From the NCBI RefSeq assembly GCF_011045095.1, contig NZ_JAALDL010000018.1:18046-82045 (forward strand): a DNA stretch of 64,000 nt. The letters are read 5' to 3'. Under the pieces are notes generated by a model that made no database searches, was not told where the DNA came from, and saw nothing but the letters and a program-made list of their open reading frames with translations. Position numbers and translations under genes: made by a program. This stretch comes from Grimontia sedimenti. Its GTDB lineage: Bacteria; Pseudomonadota; Gammaproteobacteria; Enterobacterales; Vibrionaceae. This document shows, piece by piece, positions 37,088 to 47,900 of the stretch. The stretch's first letter is position 1, and the number at the start of each line of letters is the position of its first letter.

Positions 37088-37120
37088 AGCGCTGTGCTAG
37101 CAGTACAGCGCTTTTTATTT
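37088..37120 (+). terminator. Terminator after frr
   Basis: AGCGCTGT/ACAGCGCT stem with a 9-base loop (37088-37112), then TTTTATTT. It lies between frr and uppS. Confidence 0.85.
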
Positions 37121-37133
37121 GCGAAGGATAATG

Positions 37134-37904
37134 ATGAGCTCCCAATCTTTCCATCAAGAAATCGATCCCAGCCTACTTCCCAAACACATCGCCGTCATCA
37201 TGGACGGAAATGGCCGTTGGGCCAAAGCGCGTGGCAAAGCGCGTATGTTTGGCCATAAAGCCGGTGTTGACGCCGTTCGTAAAACTGTTTCAGCTGCTAA
37301 TCGTCTAGGTATTCAGGTTTTAACCCTGTTTGCATTCAGCAGTGAAAACTGGCGTCGTCCAGAGGAAGAAGTCAGCCTGTTGATGGAGCTTTTTGTCACT
37401 GTGCTGGGACGTGAAGTGAAACGTCTTCACAAAAATGGTGTAAAGCTCAAGGTAATTGGCGATACCACGCGCTTTAGCCAGTCGTTACAAGATAAAATTG
37501 CCGCGGCGGAAGCTTTAACGGCCAACAATACCGGATTGGTATTGAACGTGGCTGCCAACTATGGCGGTCAGTGGGATATTATGCAGGCTGTTAAAAAGCT
37601 TGCGGCTCAGGTAGAGCGTGGCGAAATTCCTGCAGAGCAACTCAATGAAGGTGATCTTCAGGTGCACCTGTCTTGTTCTGGTCTACCAGACGTAGATTTG
37701 ATGATACGCACCAGCGGCGAATGCCGCATTAGCAACTTTATGCTGTGGCAAGCGGCCTATGCGGAGTTGTATTTCACCCAACAATTCTGGCCTGATTTCG
37801 ACGAGACAAGTCTCACCGATGCTATTGCTTGGTTTATCAACCGTGAACGCCGATTTGGGTGTACCGGTGAGCAGATCAAGGCCATGTTACAAGTAGAAAA
37901 ATAG
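37134..37904 (+). CDS. uppS: Undecaprenyl diphosphate synthase (ditrans,polycis)
   Basis: UppS (IspU) extends farnesyl diphosphate with eight isopentenyl units to make the C55 lipid carrier for peptidoglycan and O-antigen. The catalytic motif [12 protein letters not shown] (about 19-30) has the Asp and diphosphate-binding Arg. [20 protein letters not shown] near 190 is the conserved C-terminal signature. ATG 37134 is preceded by GAAGGA at 5 bases; two adjacent ATGs make 37131 also possible. Length 256 aa (E. coli 253). It lies 10 bases before cdsA and is likely co-transcribed. Confidence 0.96.
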   Translation: MSSQSFHQEIDPSLLPKHIAVIMDGNGRWAKARGKARMFGHKAGVDAVRKTVSAANRLGIQVLTLFAFSSENWRRPEEEVSLLMELFVTVLGREVKRLHKNGVKLKVIGDTTRFSQSLQDKIAAAEALTANNTGLVLNVAANYGGQWDIMQAVKKLAAQVERGEIPAEQLNEGDLQVHLSCSGLPDVDLMIRTSGECRISNFMLWQAAYAELYFTQQFWPDFDETSLTDAIAWFINRERRFGCTGEQIKAMLQVEK

Positions 37905-37914
37905 AGGGTTTCGT

Positions 37915-38763
37915 TTGCTGAAACAACGTGTCTTAACGGCACTGGTACTGGCACCGCTTGTTATCGCCGGTATTTTCTTTTTGCCGTTACAACTTTTCGT
38001 GATTGCTGTGGCAGGTGTCACTTTACTTGGCCACTGGGAGTGGACCAAGTTTGTGGCTGCCTCGTCCCGTTTTAGCGCATTTGTTTTCCCTGCAATCATT
38101 CTTGTCGGTTCACTGTTTGCGTTACCTGTGACTCAAGATGGCCTTCAACTCACCACCACAAGTGGCAGTGTGTTGGCGATTGCTGGTGCATTATGGTGGC
38201 TGGCAGCCACTGTCATGGTGCTGCGCTATCCAAGAGGGACTAGCTTGTGGGGTGATAGCAACGCAGTGCAGCAAGGATTTGGCGTACTGACGCTGCTTCC
38301 ATTCCTTTGGAGCGTTATTCTTCTCCGTGCCTACCACTTCGATGCTTCCCCTTACCTTGGCGCGAAGATGGTGCTTTTGGTTTGTTTGTTGGTTTGGTCT
38401 GCGGATACCGGTGCGTATTTTGCGGGTAAGACCTTCGGTAAGCGCAAAATGGCACCTTCAGTGAGCCCAAATAAAACGGTTGAAGGTCTGATTGGCGGGT
38501 TGATTGCAGCCGTTGCTGTCACCTTGACCGCTGCCCAGTATTTCTCTATTCCTTTCTCCTCTCTTGCTATGTTAGGTCTTGTTGCTTTGATCACTTCCTT
38601 CGCTTCAGTTTTGGGCGATCTGGCGGAAAGCATGTTTAAGCGTGTCGCGGGTGTGAAAGACAGTGGCAGCATTTTGCCTGGACATGGCGGTATACTGGAT
38701 AGAATAGATAGCCTGACGGCCGCATTCCCAGTTTTCACCGTATTGTATTTCTGGCTTGCGTAA
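37915..38763 (+). CDS. cdsA: Phosphatidate cytidylyltransferase
   Basis: CdsA makes CDP-diacylglycerol from phosphatidate and CTP for all phospholipids. The 282-residue protein has about eight hydrophobic helices. The C-terminal CDP-alcohol signature is DRIDSLTAAFPVFTVLYFW, with FKRVAGVKDSGSILPGHGG just before it. It starts at TTG 37915 (AGAGGG 6 bases upstream), matching the MLKxR start of E. coli. It is followed by a hairpin without a U-run and dxr, 66 bases to the dxr start. Confidence 0.95.
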   Translation: MLKQRVLTALVLAPLVIAGIFFLPLQLFVIAVAGVTLLGHWEWTKFVAASSRFSAFVFPAIILVGSLFALPVTQDGLQLTTTSGSVLAIAGALWWLAATVMVLRYPRGTSLWGDSNAVQQGFGVLTLLPFLWSVILLRAYHFDASPYLGAKMVLLVCLLVWSADTGAYFAGKTFGKRKMAPSVSPNKTVEGLIGGLIAAVAVTLTAAQYFSIPFSSLAMLGLVALITSFASVLGDLAESMFKRVAGVKDSGSILPGHGGILDRIDSLTAAFPVFTVLYFWLA

Positions 38764-38767
38764 CTCT

Positions 38768-38790
38768 CTCACCGGCGTTTCGCCGGTGAG
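38768..38790 (+). other. Intercistronic hairpin between cdsA and dxr
   Basis: A ten-base-pair stem CTCACCGGCG/CGCCGGTGAG with TTT loop (38768-38790), followed by TTGTATT without a T-run. It is too poor in T to be a standard terminator. It may protect or process the mRNA or slow polymerase, which is inference. Confidence 0.6.
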
Positions 38791-38829
38791 TTGTATTCAG
38801 GCTTTATGGAACAAAAATTAGAGTTTCCT

Positions 38830-40026
38830 ATGCGTAAGATAACGATTCTTGGTGCAACCGGCTCAATTGGTACCAGCACGCTTTCTGTGATTGAAAAGAA
38901 TCCTCACGCCTACGAGGTTTTCGCGCTCGCGGCGAATGCCAACGTCAACGAAATGCTTCTTTTGTGTCTGAAGTGGCGTCCAAAGTTTGCCGCTATGGCA
39001 AATACCGAAGCTGCTGCAAGTTTACGTCTGGCATTGAAAAATCAGGGCTGTGCCACAGAAGTACTCAGCGGGATTGAAGGTCTTTCTGCGATTTCTGAGC
39101 ACAGTGACGTTGATACCGTCATGGCGGCAGTGGTGGGGGCAGCGGGGCTTATTCCTACTATGGCAGCAGTGAAGGCTGGGAAACGCATTCTGTTAGCAAA
39201 TAAAGAAGCGCTAGTGATGTCTGGGCAATTCTTTATCGACGCGGTTCACCAATACGGCGCTGAGCTCCTGCCCGTCGATAGTGAACACAATGCGATTTTC
39301 CAATGTCTTCCTGCAAGTATTCAATCGCGTCCGGGTGTTTGTGATTTGGCCTCAGAAGGGGTCAGCAAAATCCTTCTTACAGGTTCTGGTGGTCCGTTCC
39401 GTTACACTGATTTAACCCTTCTTCAGGAAGTGACACCAGCTCAGGCTATTGCGCATCCGAACTGGTCGATGGGGCCTAAAATTTCCGTCGACTCTGCCAC
39501 TATGATGAACAAAGGCCTCGAATATATTGAGGCGCGCTGGCTGTTTAATGCCAGTCGTGAACAGTTGGATGTCATCATTCATCCTCAGTCGGTGATCCAT
39601 TCGATGGTACAGTACCGTGACGGTTCTGTGCTGGCACAAATGGGTTTGCCTGACATGTGTACACCTATCGCTTACGCGATCGCTTATCCGGACCGTATTG
39701 AAGCGGGTGTGAAGCCTTTGGATTTCAGCGAAGTGGGTGAATTCACTTTCCTTAAACCTGATTTCAACCGCTATCCATGTTTGAAGCTGGCGATTGATGC
39801 CTGTTACGCGGGTCAGTCTGCAACAACGACTCTCAATGCCGCTAACGAAGTCGCGGTTGAAGCATTCTTGCAAGGGCAAATTGGCTTCATGCAGATTGCT
39901 GAGGTAAATGATGCTGTGTTACAACGGGCGGAGTTATCGGAACCATCCTGCATTCAAAGCCTCTTAGAGATAGATGACAAAGCACGTGTCATGGCTCAGA
40001 AAAGGATTACGGAGTTAACACAATGA
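38830..40026 (+). CDS. dxr: 1-deoxy-D-xylulose 5-phosphate reductoisomerase
   Basis: Dxr (IspC) converts DXP to methylerythritol 4-phosphate, the committed step of non-mevalonate isoprenoid synthesis. It starts [18 protein letters not shown] with the NADPH-binding glycine loop. [11 protein letters not shown] and [13 protein letters not shown] (metal and substrate) are around 122-156. [10 protein letters not shown] and [13 protein letters not shown] are diagnostic. ATG 38830 gives 398 aa, exactly the E. coli length; ATG 38806 (MEQKLEFP) is an alternative. The end overlaps rseP by ATGA. Confidence 0.95.
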   Translation: MRKITILGATGSIGTSTLSVIEKNPHAYEVFALAANANVNEMLLLCLKWRPKFAAMANTEAAASLRLALKNQGCATEVLSGIEGLSAISEHSDVDTVMAAVVGAAGLIPTMAAVKAGKRILLANKEALVMSGQFFIDAVHQYGAELLPVDSEHNAIFQCLPASIQSRPGVCDLASEGVSKILLTGSGGPFRYTDLTLLQEVTPAQAIAHPNWSMGPKISVDSATMMNKGLEYIEARWLFNASREQLDVIIHPQSVIHSMVQYRDGSVLAQMGLPDMCTPIAYAIAYPDRIEAGVKPLDFSEVGEFTFLKPDFNRYPCLKLAIDACYAGQSATTTLNAANEVAVEAFLQGQIGFMQIAEVNDAVLQRAELSEPSCIQSLLEIDDKARVMAQKRITELTQ

Positions 40027-41378
40027 GCGCCATTCTTTGGAACCTGCTGTTTTTCCTCATTGCACTCGGCATTTTGATAGCGGTACATGAGTACGGCCAT
40101 TTTTGGGTTGCACGTAAATGTGGTGTGAAAGTTGAGCGCTTTTCGATTGGCTTTGGTAAGTCGATTTGGAAGAAAGTGGGCAAAGACGGCACCGAATACA
40201 CGTTAGCGATGATCCCACTGGGTGGCTACGTCAAAATGCTCGACGAGCGTGTTGACGAGGTCCCTGAATCCCAGAAAGAGCAAGCATTCAATAACCGTCC
40301 ACTGTGGCAGCGCAGTGCGATTGTTGCTGCAGGGCCAGCAGCAAACTTTTTGTTTGCTATTGCCGCTTATTGGCTGGTGATGATCATTGGTGTACCAGCA
40401 GTAAAACCGATTATTGGTGATGTCGCTCCCCATTCTATTGCTGCGCAAGCGGGCATTGAACCGGGAATGGAACTAACTGAAATCTCCGGTATCAAAACGC
40501 CAGATTGGGAGTCAGTCAATTTTCAGTTGATTGCCCACATTGGTGACAGTGAGATGACGCTGGCAGTCAAACCTGATGAGAATGCTGCCTATGCGATTGA
40601 GAAGAAGTTGGACTTAGCGACATGGTCTTTCGATCCTGAATCTCAGTCAGCACTGCGCACTCTGGGAATGACGCCTTACCGCCCGGAAATCACCAATGTG
40701 CTATCCAATGTAGTGGAAGGTAGTGCGGCAGAAAGAGCCGGGTTACTGGTAAACGATAGACTACTGTCTTTGGGTGATAAGCCTGTTACCGAATGGTCTG
40801 GGGTGGTAGAAACGATCCGTGCAAATCCTGGACAGGCGCTAGCTGTACTTGTTGAGCGTGACGGTGCTGAGGTGTCTTTGACCCTGACACCTGACGTGAA
40901 TGAACAAGATGGTAAGGCAACTGGCTACGCTGGTTTTGCACCGCATGTTGAGCCTTGGCCCGAGTCGCATCAGCTGACACTTCAGCATGGTCCTTTGGAT
41001 GCCATTCCAGCGGCTATGGACAAAACCTGGCAGGTGGTATCACTGACTGCCGGGATGATTAAGAAGCTGTTCACCGGTGATGTGGCAGTAAAGAATTTGA
41101 GTGGACCTATCTCAATTGCAAAAGGTGCAGGGATGACCGCAGACTTCGGTCTGGTATACTTTCTCGGCTTTCTCGCACTGATCAGCGTTAATTTAGGCAT
41201 TATTAACCTGTTACCGTTACCGGTTCTTGATGGCGGACACCTGTTGTTTTTTGGTATTGAAGCCGTGACACGTCGCCCCGTCTCTGAACGAGTGCAGGAT
41301 ATGGGATATCGGGTAGGTACAGCAATCATCATGGCGTTGATGGCTGTAGCGATATTTAACGATTTCGCCCGACTATAA
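40023..41378 (+). CDS. rseP: RIP zinc protease RseP
   Basis: RseP is the inner-membrane site-2 protease that cuts RseA after DegS to release sigma E. HEYGH at about residue 22 is the HExxH zinc motif; [10 protein letters not shown] near 398 supplies the third ligand Asp. Two tandem PDZ domains lie between (residues about 115-300), with four transmembrane segments in all. Length 451 aa (E. coli 450). The start overlaps the dxr stop. It precedes bamA by 37 bases, so the protease and its substrate pathway are co-expressed with outer-membrane assembly genes. Confidence 0.97.
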   Translation: MSAILWNLLFFLIALGILIAVHEYGHFWVARKCGVKVERFSIGFGKSIWKKVGKDGTEYTLAMIPLGGYVKMLDERVDEVPESQKEQAFNNRPLWQRSAIVAAGPAANFLFAIAAYWLVMIIGVPAVKPIIGDVAPHSIAAQAGIEPGMELTEISGIKTPDWESVNFQLIAHIGDSEMTLAVKPDENAAYAIEKKLDLATWSFDPESQSALRTLGMTPYRPEITNVLSNVVEGSAAERAGLLVNDRLLSLGDKPVTEWSGVVETIRANPGQALAVLVERDGAEVSLTLTPDVNEQDGKATGYAGFAPHVEPWPESHQLTLQHGPLDAIPAAMDKTWQVVSLTAGMIKKLFTGDVAVKNLSGPISIAKGAGMTADFGLVYFLGFLALISVNLGIINLLPLPVLDGGHLLFFGIEAVTRRPVSERVQDMGYRVGTAIIMALMAVAIFNDFARL

Positions 41379-41415
41379 ACATTCAGCGTTTAGCAAGGAA
41401 ATGTCAGAGCAAGCA

Positions 41416-43815
41416 ATGGCGATGAAAAAACTTCTTATAGCCTCTCTTTTATTCTCAAGTTCTGTTACGGCCGATGAGTTCGTAGTAGAAGATATTCGTT
41501 TTGAGGGGCTTCAGCGCGTCAGCCTCGGTGCTGCGTTGCTCGCAATGCCGGTACGGGTTGGCGACAACATCGACGAAGGCGATGTTTCCGGGATCATCAA
41601 ATCCCTGTTTTCCACCGGCAACTTTGAAAACGTGCGCGTCTTCCGTGATGGCGATGATCTGTTGGTCAAAGTGATTGAACGCCCAACGATTGCCAGCGTG
41701 TCTTTCTCAGGCAACAAAGCCATTAAAGAAGAACAACTGGAAGAAAACCTTTCCGCTTCTGGCCTTCGCGTGGGCGAGTCACTGGACCGCACCAAGCTTT
41801 CCAACATCGAAAAAGGTCTGGAAGATTTCTACTACAGCGTGGGTAAATACAATGCTGTTGTCGATACGGTGATCACTCCGCTTCCGCGAAACCGTGCTGA
41901 TGTGAAATTTGTCTTCACTGAGGGCGTTTCAGCAAAAATCCAACAAATTAACTTTATTGGTAATGAAGTCTTCTCTGACGACGAGCTCAAGGCCAACTTC
42001 GAGTTGCGCGCTGATGTGCCTTGGTGGAACTTCCTTGCCAACGAACAATATCAGAAACAGGCGTTGGCAGGTGACTTGGAAAACCTGCGTTCATTTTACC
42101 TCAATCGCGGTTATTTGAAATTCCGCGTTGAGTCCGCCAATGTTTCTATCTCACCGGATAAAAAAGGCGTCTATATCACCCTGAACATTGATGAGGGCGA
42201 ACCTTACACGGTGGCAGATGTCAGCTTCCGAGGCGGTAAAGACAGTGCTGAGTTTGCCGCGTTGGTGCCTTTCGAAGATGGTGAGACTTACAACGGTCAA
42301 AAAGTGACGCGCCTTGAAGATGAAATCAAGCGTAAGCTGGGTGAGCAAGGCTATGCCTATCCTCAGGTTTCCACTATTCCAGAGTTTGATGACGAAGCGA
42401 AGACCGTTGCTCTTAACGTGAACGTAGAGCCGGGTAAGCGTATTTATGTTCGCAACATCAAGTTCTCTGGTAACCAAATCACCAAAGACGAAGTGCTGCG
42501 CCGCGAAATGCGCCAGATGGAAGGCTCTTGGCTGAACTCCAAATCTGTTGAGACCAGTAAAGATCGTCTGAACCGTCTGGGCTTTTTTGAAACCGTTGAT
42601 GTTCGCACTTCCCGTGTACCGGGTACGGATGATCAGGTAGACGTTGAATATGTGGTTAAAGAGACCAACTCCGGTAGCGTGAACTTTGGTATTGGTTACG
42701 GTACCGAGTCAGGGATCAGCTTCCAGGCAGGTCTTCAGCAGGATAACTTTGCGGGTACAGGTAATCGCTTTGGTGTCAATGCGATGATCAATGACTACCA
42801 AAAGAACCTGACGCTGGATTACCGTGACCCTTACTTTACCCTGGATGGTATCAGCCTAGGTGGCCGCATTTTCTTCAACGAGTTTGAAGCCTCTGATGCA
42901 AACATTGTCGACTATACCGACAAGAGCTACGGCACCAGCCTGACCTGGGGTTTCCCATTCGACGAAATTAACTATTTTGACTTCTCTGTGGGCTACACCC
43001 ATCGCCAGATCGAAAATCTGGGCGGTTATTACCAGATTCAAAAGTTCCTCGATTCGATGGGGGATAGCGTGACTGATGATGGTGGTCTCGTGGTCGATGA
43101 CTTTGACTGGTCTGTAAGCTGGACGCGAAACAACCTGAACCGTGGCTTCTTCCCAACAGCGGGTAACTACCAGCGTGCGTCATTCCGTATGACAGTGCCA
43201 GGCTCTGATGCCCAGTACTTCAAAGCGCAATATGATGTTCGCCAATATTTCCCACTCGATGAAGGGCATAACTTCTCCTTCCTGATGAGAGGACGTTTGG
43301 GTTACGGCAACGGCTATGGCAGTAACGACGAGAATGATTACCTGTTGCCGTTTTATGAAAACTTCTATGCAGGTGGTTACTCAACGCTTCGTGGTTTCCG
43401 CTCGAACACAGCAGGTCCGAAAGCGGTTTATGACCAGGGTGCGGGCAACAACCCAGCGCTTGTAGGCAGTAACGACTCTGTCGGTGGTAATGCGATTGCA
43501 TTGGCCAGCGCCGAACTGATTTTCCCGATGCCATTTGTTTCTGAAGAGGCGAGAAGTGCAATTCGAACCAGTGTGTTTGTGGATGCGGCTTCAGTATGGG
43601 ATACCGAATACGACCTGAATGATGCGCGTGTCATCAGTGGTCAGGAATACATTTACGACTATAGCGATCCATCGAACTACCGGGCATCGTATGGTGCAGC
43701 GATTCAATGGCGCTCCCCAATGGGACCGCTGGTTTTCTCGCTGGCTAAACCAATCAAGAAATACGAGGGTGATGACGAGGAGTTCTTCACCTTTACCATT
43801 GGCCGTACGTTCTGA
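41416..43815 (+). CDS. bamA: Outer-membrane protein assembly factor BamA
   Basis: BamA inserts beta-barrel proteins into the outer membrane. It has a signal peptide (MAMKKLLIASLLFSSSVTA), five POTRA domains (about 25-420) and a C-terminal 16-stranded barrel with the loop-6 motif LRGFRSNTAGPKAVY. The terminal residues FTIGRTF end with the beta-signal Phe. ATG 41416 (MAMKK, as in E. coli) is chosen over the ATG at 41401, which has too short a spacer after AAGGA. Length 799 aa. Confidence 0.96.
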   Translation: MAMKKLLIASLLFSSSVTADEFVVEDIRFEGLQRVSLGAALLAMPVRVGDNIDEGDVSGIIKSLFSTGNFENVRVFRDGDDLLVKVIERPTIASVSFSGNKAIKEEQLEENLSASGLRVGESLDRTKLSNIEKGLEDFYYSVGKYNAVVDTVITPLPRNRADVKFVFTEGVSAKIQQINFIGNEVFSDDELKANFELRADVPWWNFLANEQYQKQALAGDLENLRSFYLNRGYLKFRVESANVSISPDKKGVYITLNIDEGEPYTVADVSFRGGKDSAEFAALVPFEDGETYNGQKVTRLEDEIKRKLGEQGYAYPQVSTIPEFDDEAKTVALNVNVEPGKRIYVRNIKFSGNQITKDEVLRREMRQMEGSWLNSKSVETSKDRLNRLGFFETVDVRTSRVPGTDDQVDVEYVVKETNSGSVNFGIGYGTESGISFQAGLQQDNFAGTGNRFGVNAMINDYQKNLTLDYRDPYFTLDGISLGGRIFFNEFEASDANIVDYTDKSYGTSLTWGFPFDEINYFDFSVGYTHRQIENLGGYYQIQKFLDSMGDSVTDDGGLVVDDFDWSVSWTRNNLNRGFFPTAGNYQRASFRMTVPGSDAQYFKAQYDVRQYFPLDEGHNFSFLMRGRLGYGNGYGSNDENDYLLPFYENFYAGGYSTLRGFRSNTAGPKAVYDQGAGNNPALVGSNDSVGGNAIALASAELIFPMPFVSEEARSAIRTSVFVDAASVWDTEYDLNDARVISGQEYIYDYSDPSNYRASYGAAIQWRSPMGPLVFSLAKPIKKYEGDDEEFFTFTIGRTF

Positions 43816-43836
43816 TTTCAACATTAGGAGAAAAGT

Positions 43837-44346
43837 TTGAAACCTATTATCAAAGCGGCAGGCCTGAGCCTCGCCATTGTTACTGCTTCTTTTTACGCAA
43901 CAGCGGCAGAAGCTGCACAGAAAATCGGTTATGTCGCGACTGGCCCGGTGTTGGCGCAAATGGCGAAGAAAAGTAATGTTAATGATCAGCTTCGTAAAGA
44001 GTTCAAAGATCGCATCGCCGACGTGGATCGTCTGAGAGATCGCCTGGAAAAAGGTGTCGATAAGCTTCAGCGTAATGGCGAATTGATGAGCGAAGCAGAG
44101 CGCACCAAGCTTCAGCGTGAGCTGCAGGCTTTGGACGCAGATTTCAAACTGAAGGCGAAAAACCTTCAGGAAGACCAGCGTAAGCGTGGAGCAGAAGAAG
44201 AGCGTAAGCTTGTTCAGAAGCTACAGAAAACCATTGAAACAATTGCCAAGAAAGAAGGCTATGACATGGTCATCAATAGTCAGGCTGTAATGTACGCAAG
44301 CCCGAAAGACGACCTGTCAGAAAAAGTACTGAAAGCAGTGAAATAA
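43837..44346 (+). CDS. skp: Periplasmic chaperone Skp (OmpH)
   Basis: Skp is a trimeric chaperone that holds unfolded outer-membrane proteins. The 169-residue protein has a signal peptide (LSLAIVTASFYATAAEA) and the mature start AQKIGYVATGPVLAQ. The long basic coiled-coil helices at about 60-135 form the tentacles. It starts at TTG 43837, with AGGAG 6 bases upstream, and is followed at 12 bases by lpxD. The order bamA-skp-lpxD is as in E. coli. Confidence 0.95.
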   Translation: MKPIIKAAGLSLAIVTASFYATAAEAAQKIGYVATGPVLAQMAKKSNVNDQLRKEFKDRIADVDRLRDRLEKGVDKLQRNGELMSEAERTKLQRELQALDADFKLKAKNLQEDQRKRGAEEERKLVQKLQKTIETIAKKEGYDMVINSQAVMYASPKDDLSEKVLKAVK

Positions 44347-44358
44347 GTAAGGTAGAAA

Positions 44359-45384
44359 ATGGCTTCTATTACGCTCGCTGAATTAGCGGAAAAACTGGGT
44401 GCAGAACTGCACGGTGATGGCAGTGTGCAAATCAGTGCCATCGCGGGTATGGATAAAGCTGACGAAGGAGAGATCACCTTCCTTTCCAGCAGCAAATACC
44501 GCAAACATCTTGCCGAGTGTCAGGCAAGTGCTGTGATGGTCAAGGAAGCCGACCTGTCATACTGCACTGGAAATGCGCTAGTGTTGAAAGACCCGTATCT
44601 GGGATATGCATTAACCGCACAATTGCTGGACACCACACCTGCCTGTGCGGTTGATATTGCTCCTAGTGCGTATGTGTCACCGAGAGCGAAACTGGGGAAT
44701 GGCGTCGCCGTTGGTCATAACGCTGTGGTAGAAGACGGTGCAGAACTCGGTGACAACGTGCAAGTCGGTGCCGGCTGCTTCGTGGGTAAAGATACCAAGT
44801 TAGGTGCTAATACCCGTCTTTGGGCAAACGTGACGGTTTACCACAATGTGGTGATCGGCGAGTCTTGTCTTGTGCAATCGGGTACTGTTATCGGTTCTGA
44901 TGGCTTCGGTTACGCAAACGACAAAGGCCGCTGGGTGAAAATTCCTCAAGTGGGTCGCGTCGTCATTGGTGATCGTGTTGAGATTGGAGCATGTACGACG
45001 ATTGACCGTGGAGCCATCGAAGATACAGTGATCGCAGATGGTGTGATTATCGACAACCAGTGCCAGATCGCTCATAATGTTTCGATCGGTGAAAATACCG
45101 CCATTGCCGGAGCAACGGTTATGGCTGGTAGCCTTAAAGTCGGCAAGCACTGCATTATTGGTGGTGCCAGCGTCTTTAACGGCCACATGGAAATTGTAGA
45201 TGGTGTCACGATCACTGGAATGGCGATGGTGATGCGGCCTATCACTGAACCTGGTATGTATTCTTCGGGTATTCCACTCCAGACCAACAGAGAGTGGCGC
45301 AAGACCGCTGCACGAGTGCTGAAAATCGAAGACATGCATAAACGATTGAAAGCCGTTGAAAAACAGCTAGAAGACAGCGAGTAA
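44359..45384 (+). CDS. lpxD: UDP-3-O-(3-hydroxyacyl)glucosamine N-acyltransferase
   Basis: LpxD adds the second 3-hydroxyacyl chain to the lipid A precursor. The N-terminal uridine-binding domain (about 1-100) has [13 protein letters not shown] near residue 35. The left-handed beta helix of hexapeptide repeats (V/I-G-x-x) runs from about 105 to 300 with [18 protein letters not shown]. The catalytic His is in [14 protein letters not shown] (about 239). Length 341 aa, exactly as in E. coli. Coupled to skp upstream and fabZ downstream. Confidence 0.96.
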   Translation: MASITLAELAEKLGAELHGDGSVQISAIAGMDKADEGEITFLSSSKYRKHLAECQASAVMVKEADLSYCTGNALVLKDPYLGYALTAQLLDTTPACAVDIAPSAYVSPRAKLGNGVAVGHNAVVEDGAELGDNVQVGAGCFVGKDTKLGANTRLWANVTVYHNVVIGESCLVQSGTVIGSDGFGYANDKGRWVKIPQVGRVVIGDRVEIGACTTIDRGAIEDTVIADGVIIDNQCQIAHNVSIGENTAIAGATVMAGSLKVGKHCIIGGASVFNGHMEIVDGVTITGMAMVMRPITEPGMYSSGIPLQTNREWRKTAARVLKIEDMHKRLKAVEKQLEDSE

Positions 45385-45461
45385 TAGCCGTCCGCGATGG
45401 CCTGCTCTGGTGGTTCATTTCGATAAATTGTCGGAACGAACCTGCAGTGTGGGCCATTTGT

Positions 45462-45489
45462 GTTATCAGCCAATTCAACGACATATAAT
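45462..45489 (+). promoter_or_regulatory. Candidate sigma-70 promoter for fabZ-lpxAB
   Basis: TATAAT at 45484-45489 is a perfect -10; TGTTAT at 45461-45466 is a weak -35 at a 17-base spacing. It lies in the 130-base gap between lpxD and fabZ, the largest in the lpx block. An internal promoter is plausible but unproven. Confidence 0.4.
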
Positions 45490-45514
45490 AAGTATTTCAT
45501 ACGGGAATAAAACT

Positions 45515-45967
45515 TTGAGTCGCGAAAATAAAATCCTGACAGTTAACGAAATTAAAGAACTGCTGCCACACCGCTATCCATTTCTGCTGATTGACCGTGT
45601 TACTGATTTCGAAGAAGGCAAATACCTTCATGCGATCAAAAACGTCTCTGTGAATGAACCACAGTTCACGGGTCATTTCCCTCAGCTGCCTGTATTTCCG
45701 GGTGTATTAATCCTCGAAGCGATGGCGCAGGCGACCGGCCTTCTGGCATTTAAGACCTTTGGTCAGCCAAAAGAGAATGAACTGTATTACTTTGCCAGTA
45801 TCGATAACGCAAAATTCCGCGCGCCGGTAACCCCTGGTGACCAGATGGTTCTGGAAGTGGAATTCCTGAAAGAGCGTCGCGGTATCGCTGCGTTCACAGG
45901 CGTTGCTAAAGTTGATGGTAAGGTTGTTTGCTCAGCTGAACTGAAGTGTGCCAGAAGAGAGTTTTAA
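45515..45967 (+). CDS. fabZ: 3-hydroxyacyl-[ACP] dehydratase FabZ
   Basis: FabZ dehydrates 3-hydroxyacyl-ACP in fatty-acid elongation and competes with LpxA for its substrate. The hot-dog fold protein has [14 protein letters not shown] at the N-terminus. [19 protein letters not shown] near residue 53 holds the catalytic His, with the Glu in the helix. It starts at TTG 45515 (MSRENKILT), which gives 150 aa (E. coli 151). The frame is open upstream but that part is not conserved. It is followed by lpxA after two bases. Confidence 0.94.
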   Translation: MSRENKILTVNEIKELLPHRYPFLLIDRVTDFEEGKYLHAIKNVSVNEPQFTGHFPQLPVFPGVLILEAMAQATGLLAFKTFGQPKENELYYFASIDNAKFRAPVTPGDQMVLEVEFLKERRGIAAFTGVAKVDGKVVCSAELKCARREF

Positions 45968-45969
45968 TC

Positions 45970-46758
45970 GTGATTCATGAAACCGCACAAATCCACCCAA
46001 CGGCTGTTGTGGAAGAAGGCGTAACCCTTGGCGCAAACGTCAAGATCGGTGCCTTTTCTTTCATCGGCACCGGTGTGGAAATCGGTGAAGGCACCGAAGT
46101 CAAAACGCATGTTGTGATCAAAGGGCCAACCAAAATTGGCTGTGACAACAAAATCTATCAATTCGCTTCTATCGGCGAAGAGTGTCAGGATCTCAAGTAC
46201 GCGGGTGAGCCTACCACGTTGATCATTGGTGATCGCAACACCATCCGTGAGAGCGTCACCATGCACCGTGGCACTATTCAGGATGAAGGCACCACTAAAG
46301 TGGGCAGTGACAACCTGTTCATGATCAATGCCCACGTTGCACATGACTGTGTTATTGGCGATCGCTGTATCTTTGCGAACAACGCAACACTTGCTGGTCA
46401 CGTAACAGTGGGTGATTACGCGATTGTTGGCGGCATGACCGCGATTCATCAATTCTGCACTATCGGCAGTCATTGCATGCTGGGTGGAGGTTCGATTGTG
46501 GTTCAGGATGTTCCTCCTTATGTGATGGCTCAGGGTAACCACTGCGCACCATTCGGTATCAATGTGGAAGGCCTGAAGCGCCGTGGCTTTGAAAAGAGTG
46601 CGATTAAAGCAATCCGCGCTGTTTACAAAGAGCTTTATCGCTCGGGTAAGACTCTGGAAGAAGCTAAGAAACAGATCCTTGAAATGTCGAAAGAAGAGCA
46701 GGCTTTGCAGCTGTTTGTAGAGTTTTTCGAGAACTCAAGTCGAGGCATTATTCGCTAA
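45970..46758 (+). CDS. lpxA: UDP-N-acetylglucosamine acyltransferase
   Basis: LpxA starts lipid A synthesis by moving a 3-hydroxyacyl group from ACP to UDP-GlcNAc. It is a beta-helix of hexapeptide repeats opening [14 protein letters not shown]. The catalytic His is in [15 protein letters not shown] (about residue 125). The C-terminal helical domain holds [18 protein letters not shown] 45970 gives 262 aa, identical in length to E. coli; the GTG is two bases after the fabZ stop. Its stop overlaps the lpxB start by one base. Confidence 0.96.
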   Translation: MIHETAQIHPTAVVEEGVTLGANVKIGAFSFIGTGVEIGEGTEVKTHVVIKGPTKIGCDNKIYQFASIGEECQDLKYAGEPTTLIIGDRNTIRESVTMHRGTIQDEGTTKVGSDNLFMINAHVAHDCVIGDRCIFANNATLAGHVTVGDYAIVGGMTAIHQFCTIGSHCMLGGGSIVVQDVPPYVMAQGNHCAPFGINVEGLKRRGFEKSAIKAIRAVYKELYRSGKTLEEAKKQILEMSKEEQALQLFVEFFENSSRGIIR

Positions 46759-47897
46759 TGGCTAAGCCACTTCGAATTGGAATTGTCGCCGGGGAAATCT
46801 CCGGCGATATTTTAGGTGCCGGTTTTATCAAGGCAATCAAAGCCAAATACCCAGATGCGGAATTTGTGGGCATTGGTGGCCCTCGCATGAAAGCATTGGG
46901 CTGCGAAACACTGTTCGACATGGAAGAGTTAGCCGTGATGGGCATTGTTGAAGTGTTAGGCCGCTTATCGCGTTTGCTAAAAGTGAAGCGCGAACTAGTC
47001 GACTATTTCACGGCGAATCCGCCTGATGTGTTTGTCGGTATCGACGCACCAGATTTCAATCTGAGGCTCGAGAAAGACCTCAAAGACAATGGCATCAAAA
47101 CCGTTCACTACGTCAGCCCGAGTGTATGGGCATGGCGCCAGAAGCGCATTTTCAAAATTGCTGCAGCCACTGATTTAGTCTTGGCACTTCTGCCTTTCGA
47201 AAAAGCCTTTTACGACAAGTTTGATGTTCCCTGTGCATTCGTCGGTCACACCATGGCAGATGACATCCCGATGGTGAGTGACAAAGCTGCGGCGAAAACT
47301 CTGCTGGGTTTAGAGCAGGACAAGCGGTATCTCGCGGTATTACCGGGTAGCCGTGGTGGTGAAATGAAGTTGCTGGCACCAACCTTCATCAAAACCTGCA
47401 AACTGCTTAAAGCAAAATATCCTGATATTAGCTTTGCCGTTGCGCTGGTGAATGAGAAACGCCGGGCCCAGTTTGAAGAAGCATGGCAACAAACGGCACC
47501 AGAACTGGATTTTGTGCTGGTGGATGACACTGCGCGCAACGTGATCACTGCTTCTGACGCGGTGCTACTGGCCTCTGGCACCGTCGCGCTTGAGTGCATG
47601 CTGGTCAAGCGTCCAATGGTGGTGGGTTACGAAGTGAATGCGATCACTGCCTGGATAGCCAAGCGTATGGTTAAGACCGAGTTCGTTTCTCTGCCGAATA
47701 TCCTCGCAGGTCGTGAGCTGGTGCCAGAACGTCTTCAGGAGGCCTGCACGCCAGAAACCTTGGCGAATGATGTCTCCCGTTTTCTCGACAGTGACAACAC
47801 CGCTTTGATGGCGGAATTCACCCGCTTGCATGAAATTATCCGCTGCGACGCTGACAAAACATCCGCTGATGCAGTGTTGAATCTGATAGGACGTTAG
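46758..47897 (+). CDS. lpxB: Lipid A disaccharide synthase
   Basis: LpxB joins UDP-2,3-diacylglucosamine and lipid X to the lipid A disaccharide at the inner membrane. It is a GT-B type glycosyltransferase (family GT19) with [17 protein letters not shown] near the start, [12 protein letters not shown] near 95 and [10 protein letters not shown] near 163. The nucleotide-binding C-terminal half holds [22 protein letters not shown]. Length 379 aa (E. coli 382). Start overlaps lpxA stop as TAATG. Confidence 0.96.
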   Translation: MAKPLRIGIVAGEISGDILGAGFIKAIKAKYPDAEFVGIGGPRMKALGCETLFDMEELAVMGIVEVLGRLSRLLKVKRELVDYFTANPPDVFVGIDAPDFNLRLEKDLKDNGIKTVHYVSPSVWAWRQKRIFKIAAATDLVLALLPFEKAFYDKFDVPCAFVGHTMADDIPMVSDKAAAKTLLGLEQDKRYLAVLPGSRGGEMKLLAPTFIKTCKLLKAKYPDISFAVALVNEKRRAQFEEAWQQTAPELDFVLVDDTARNVITASDAVLLASGTVALECMLVKRPMVVGYEVNAITAWIAKRMVKTEFVSLPNILAGRELVPERLQEACTPETLANDVSRFLDSDNTALMAEFTRLHEIIRCDADKTSADAVLNLIGR

Positions 47898-47900
47898 TCA

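Noticed and set aside
38791-38829. Longer dxr start (411 aa)
   Set aside because: The extra N-terminal residues are not conserved, and the start at 38830 gives exactly 398 residues as in E. coli.
45964-46542. A 192-codon minus-strand frame inside lpxA
   Set aside because: Antisense shadow of a conserved gene; no ribosome site and odd composition.
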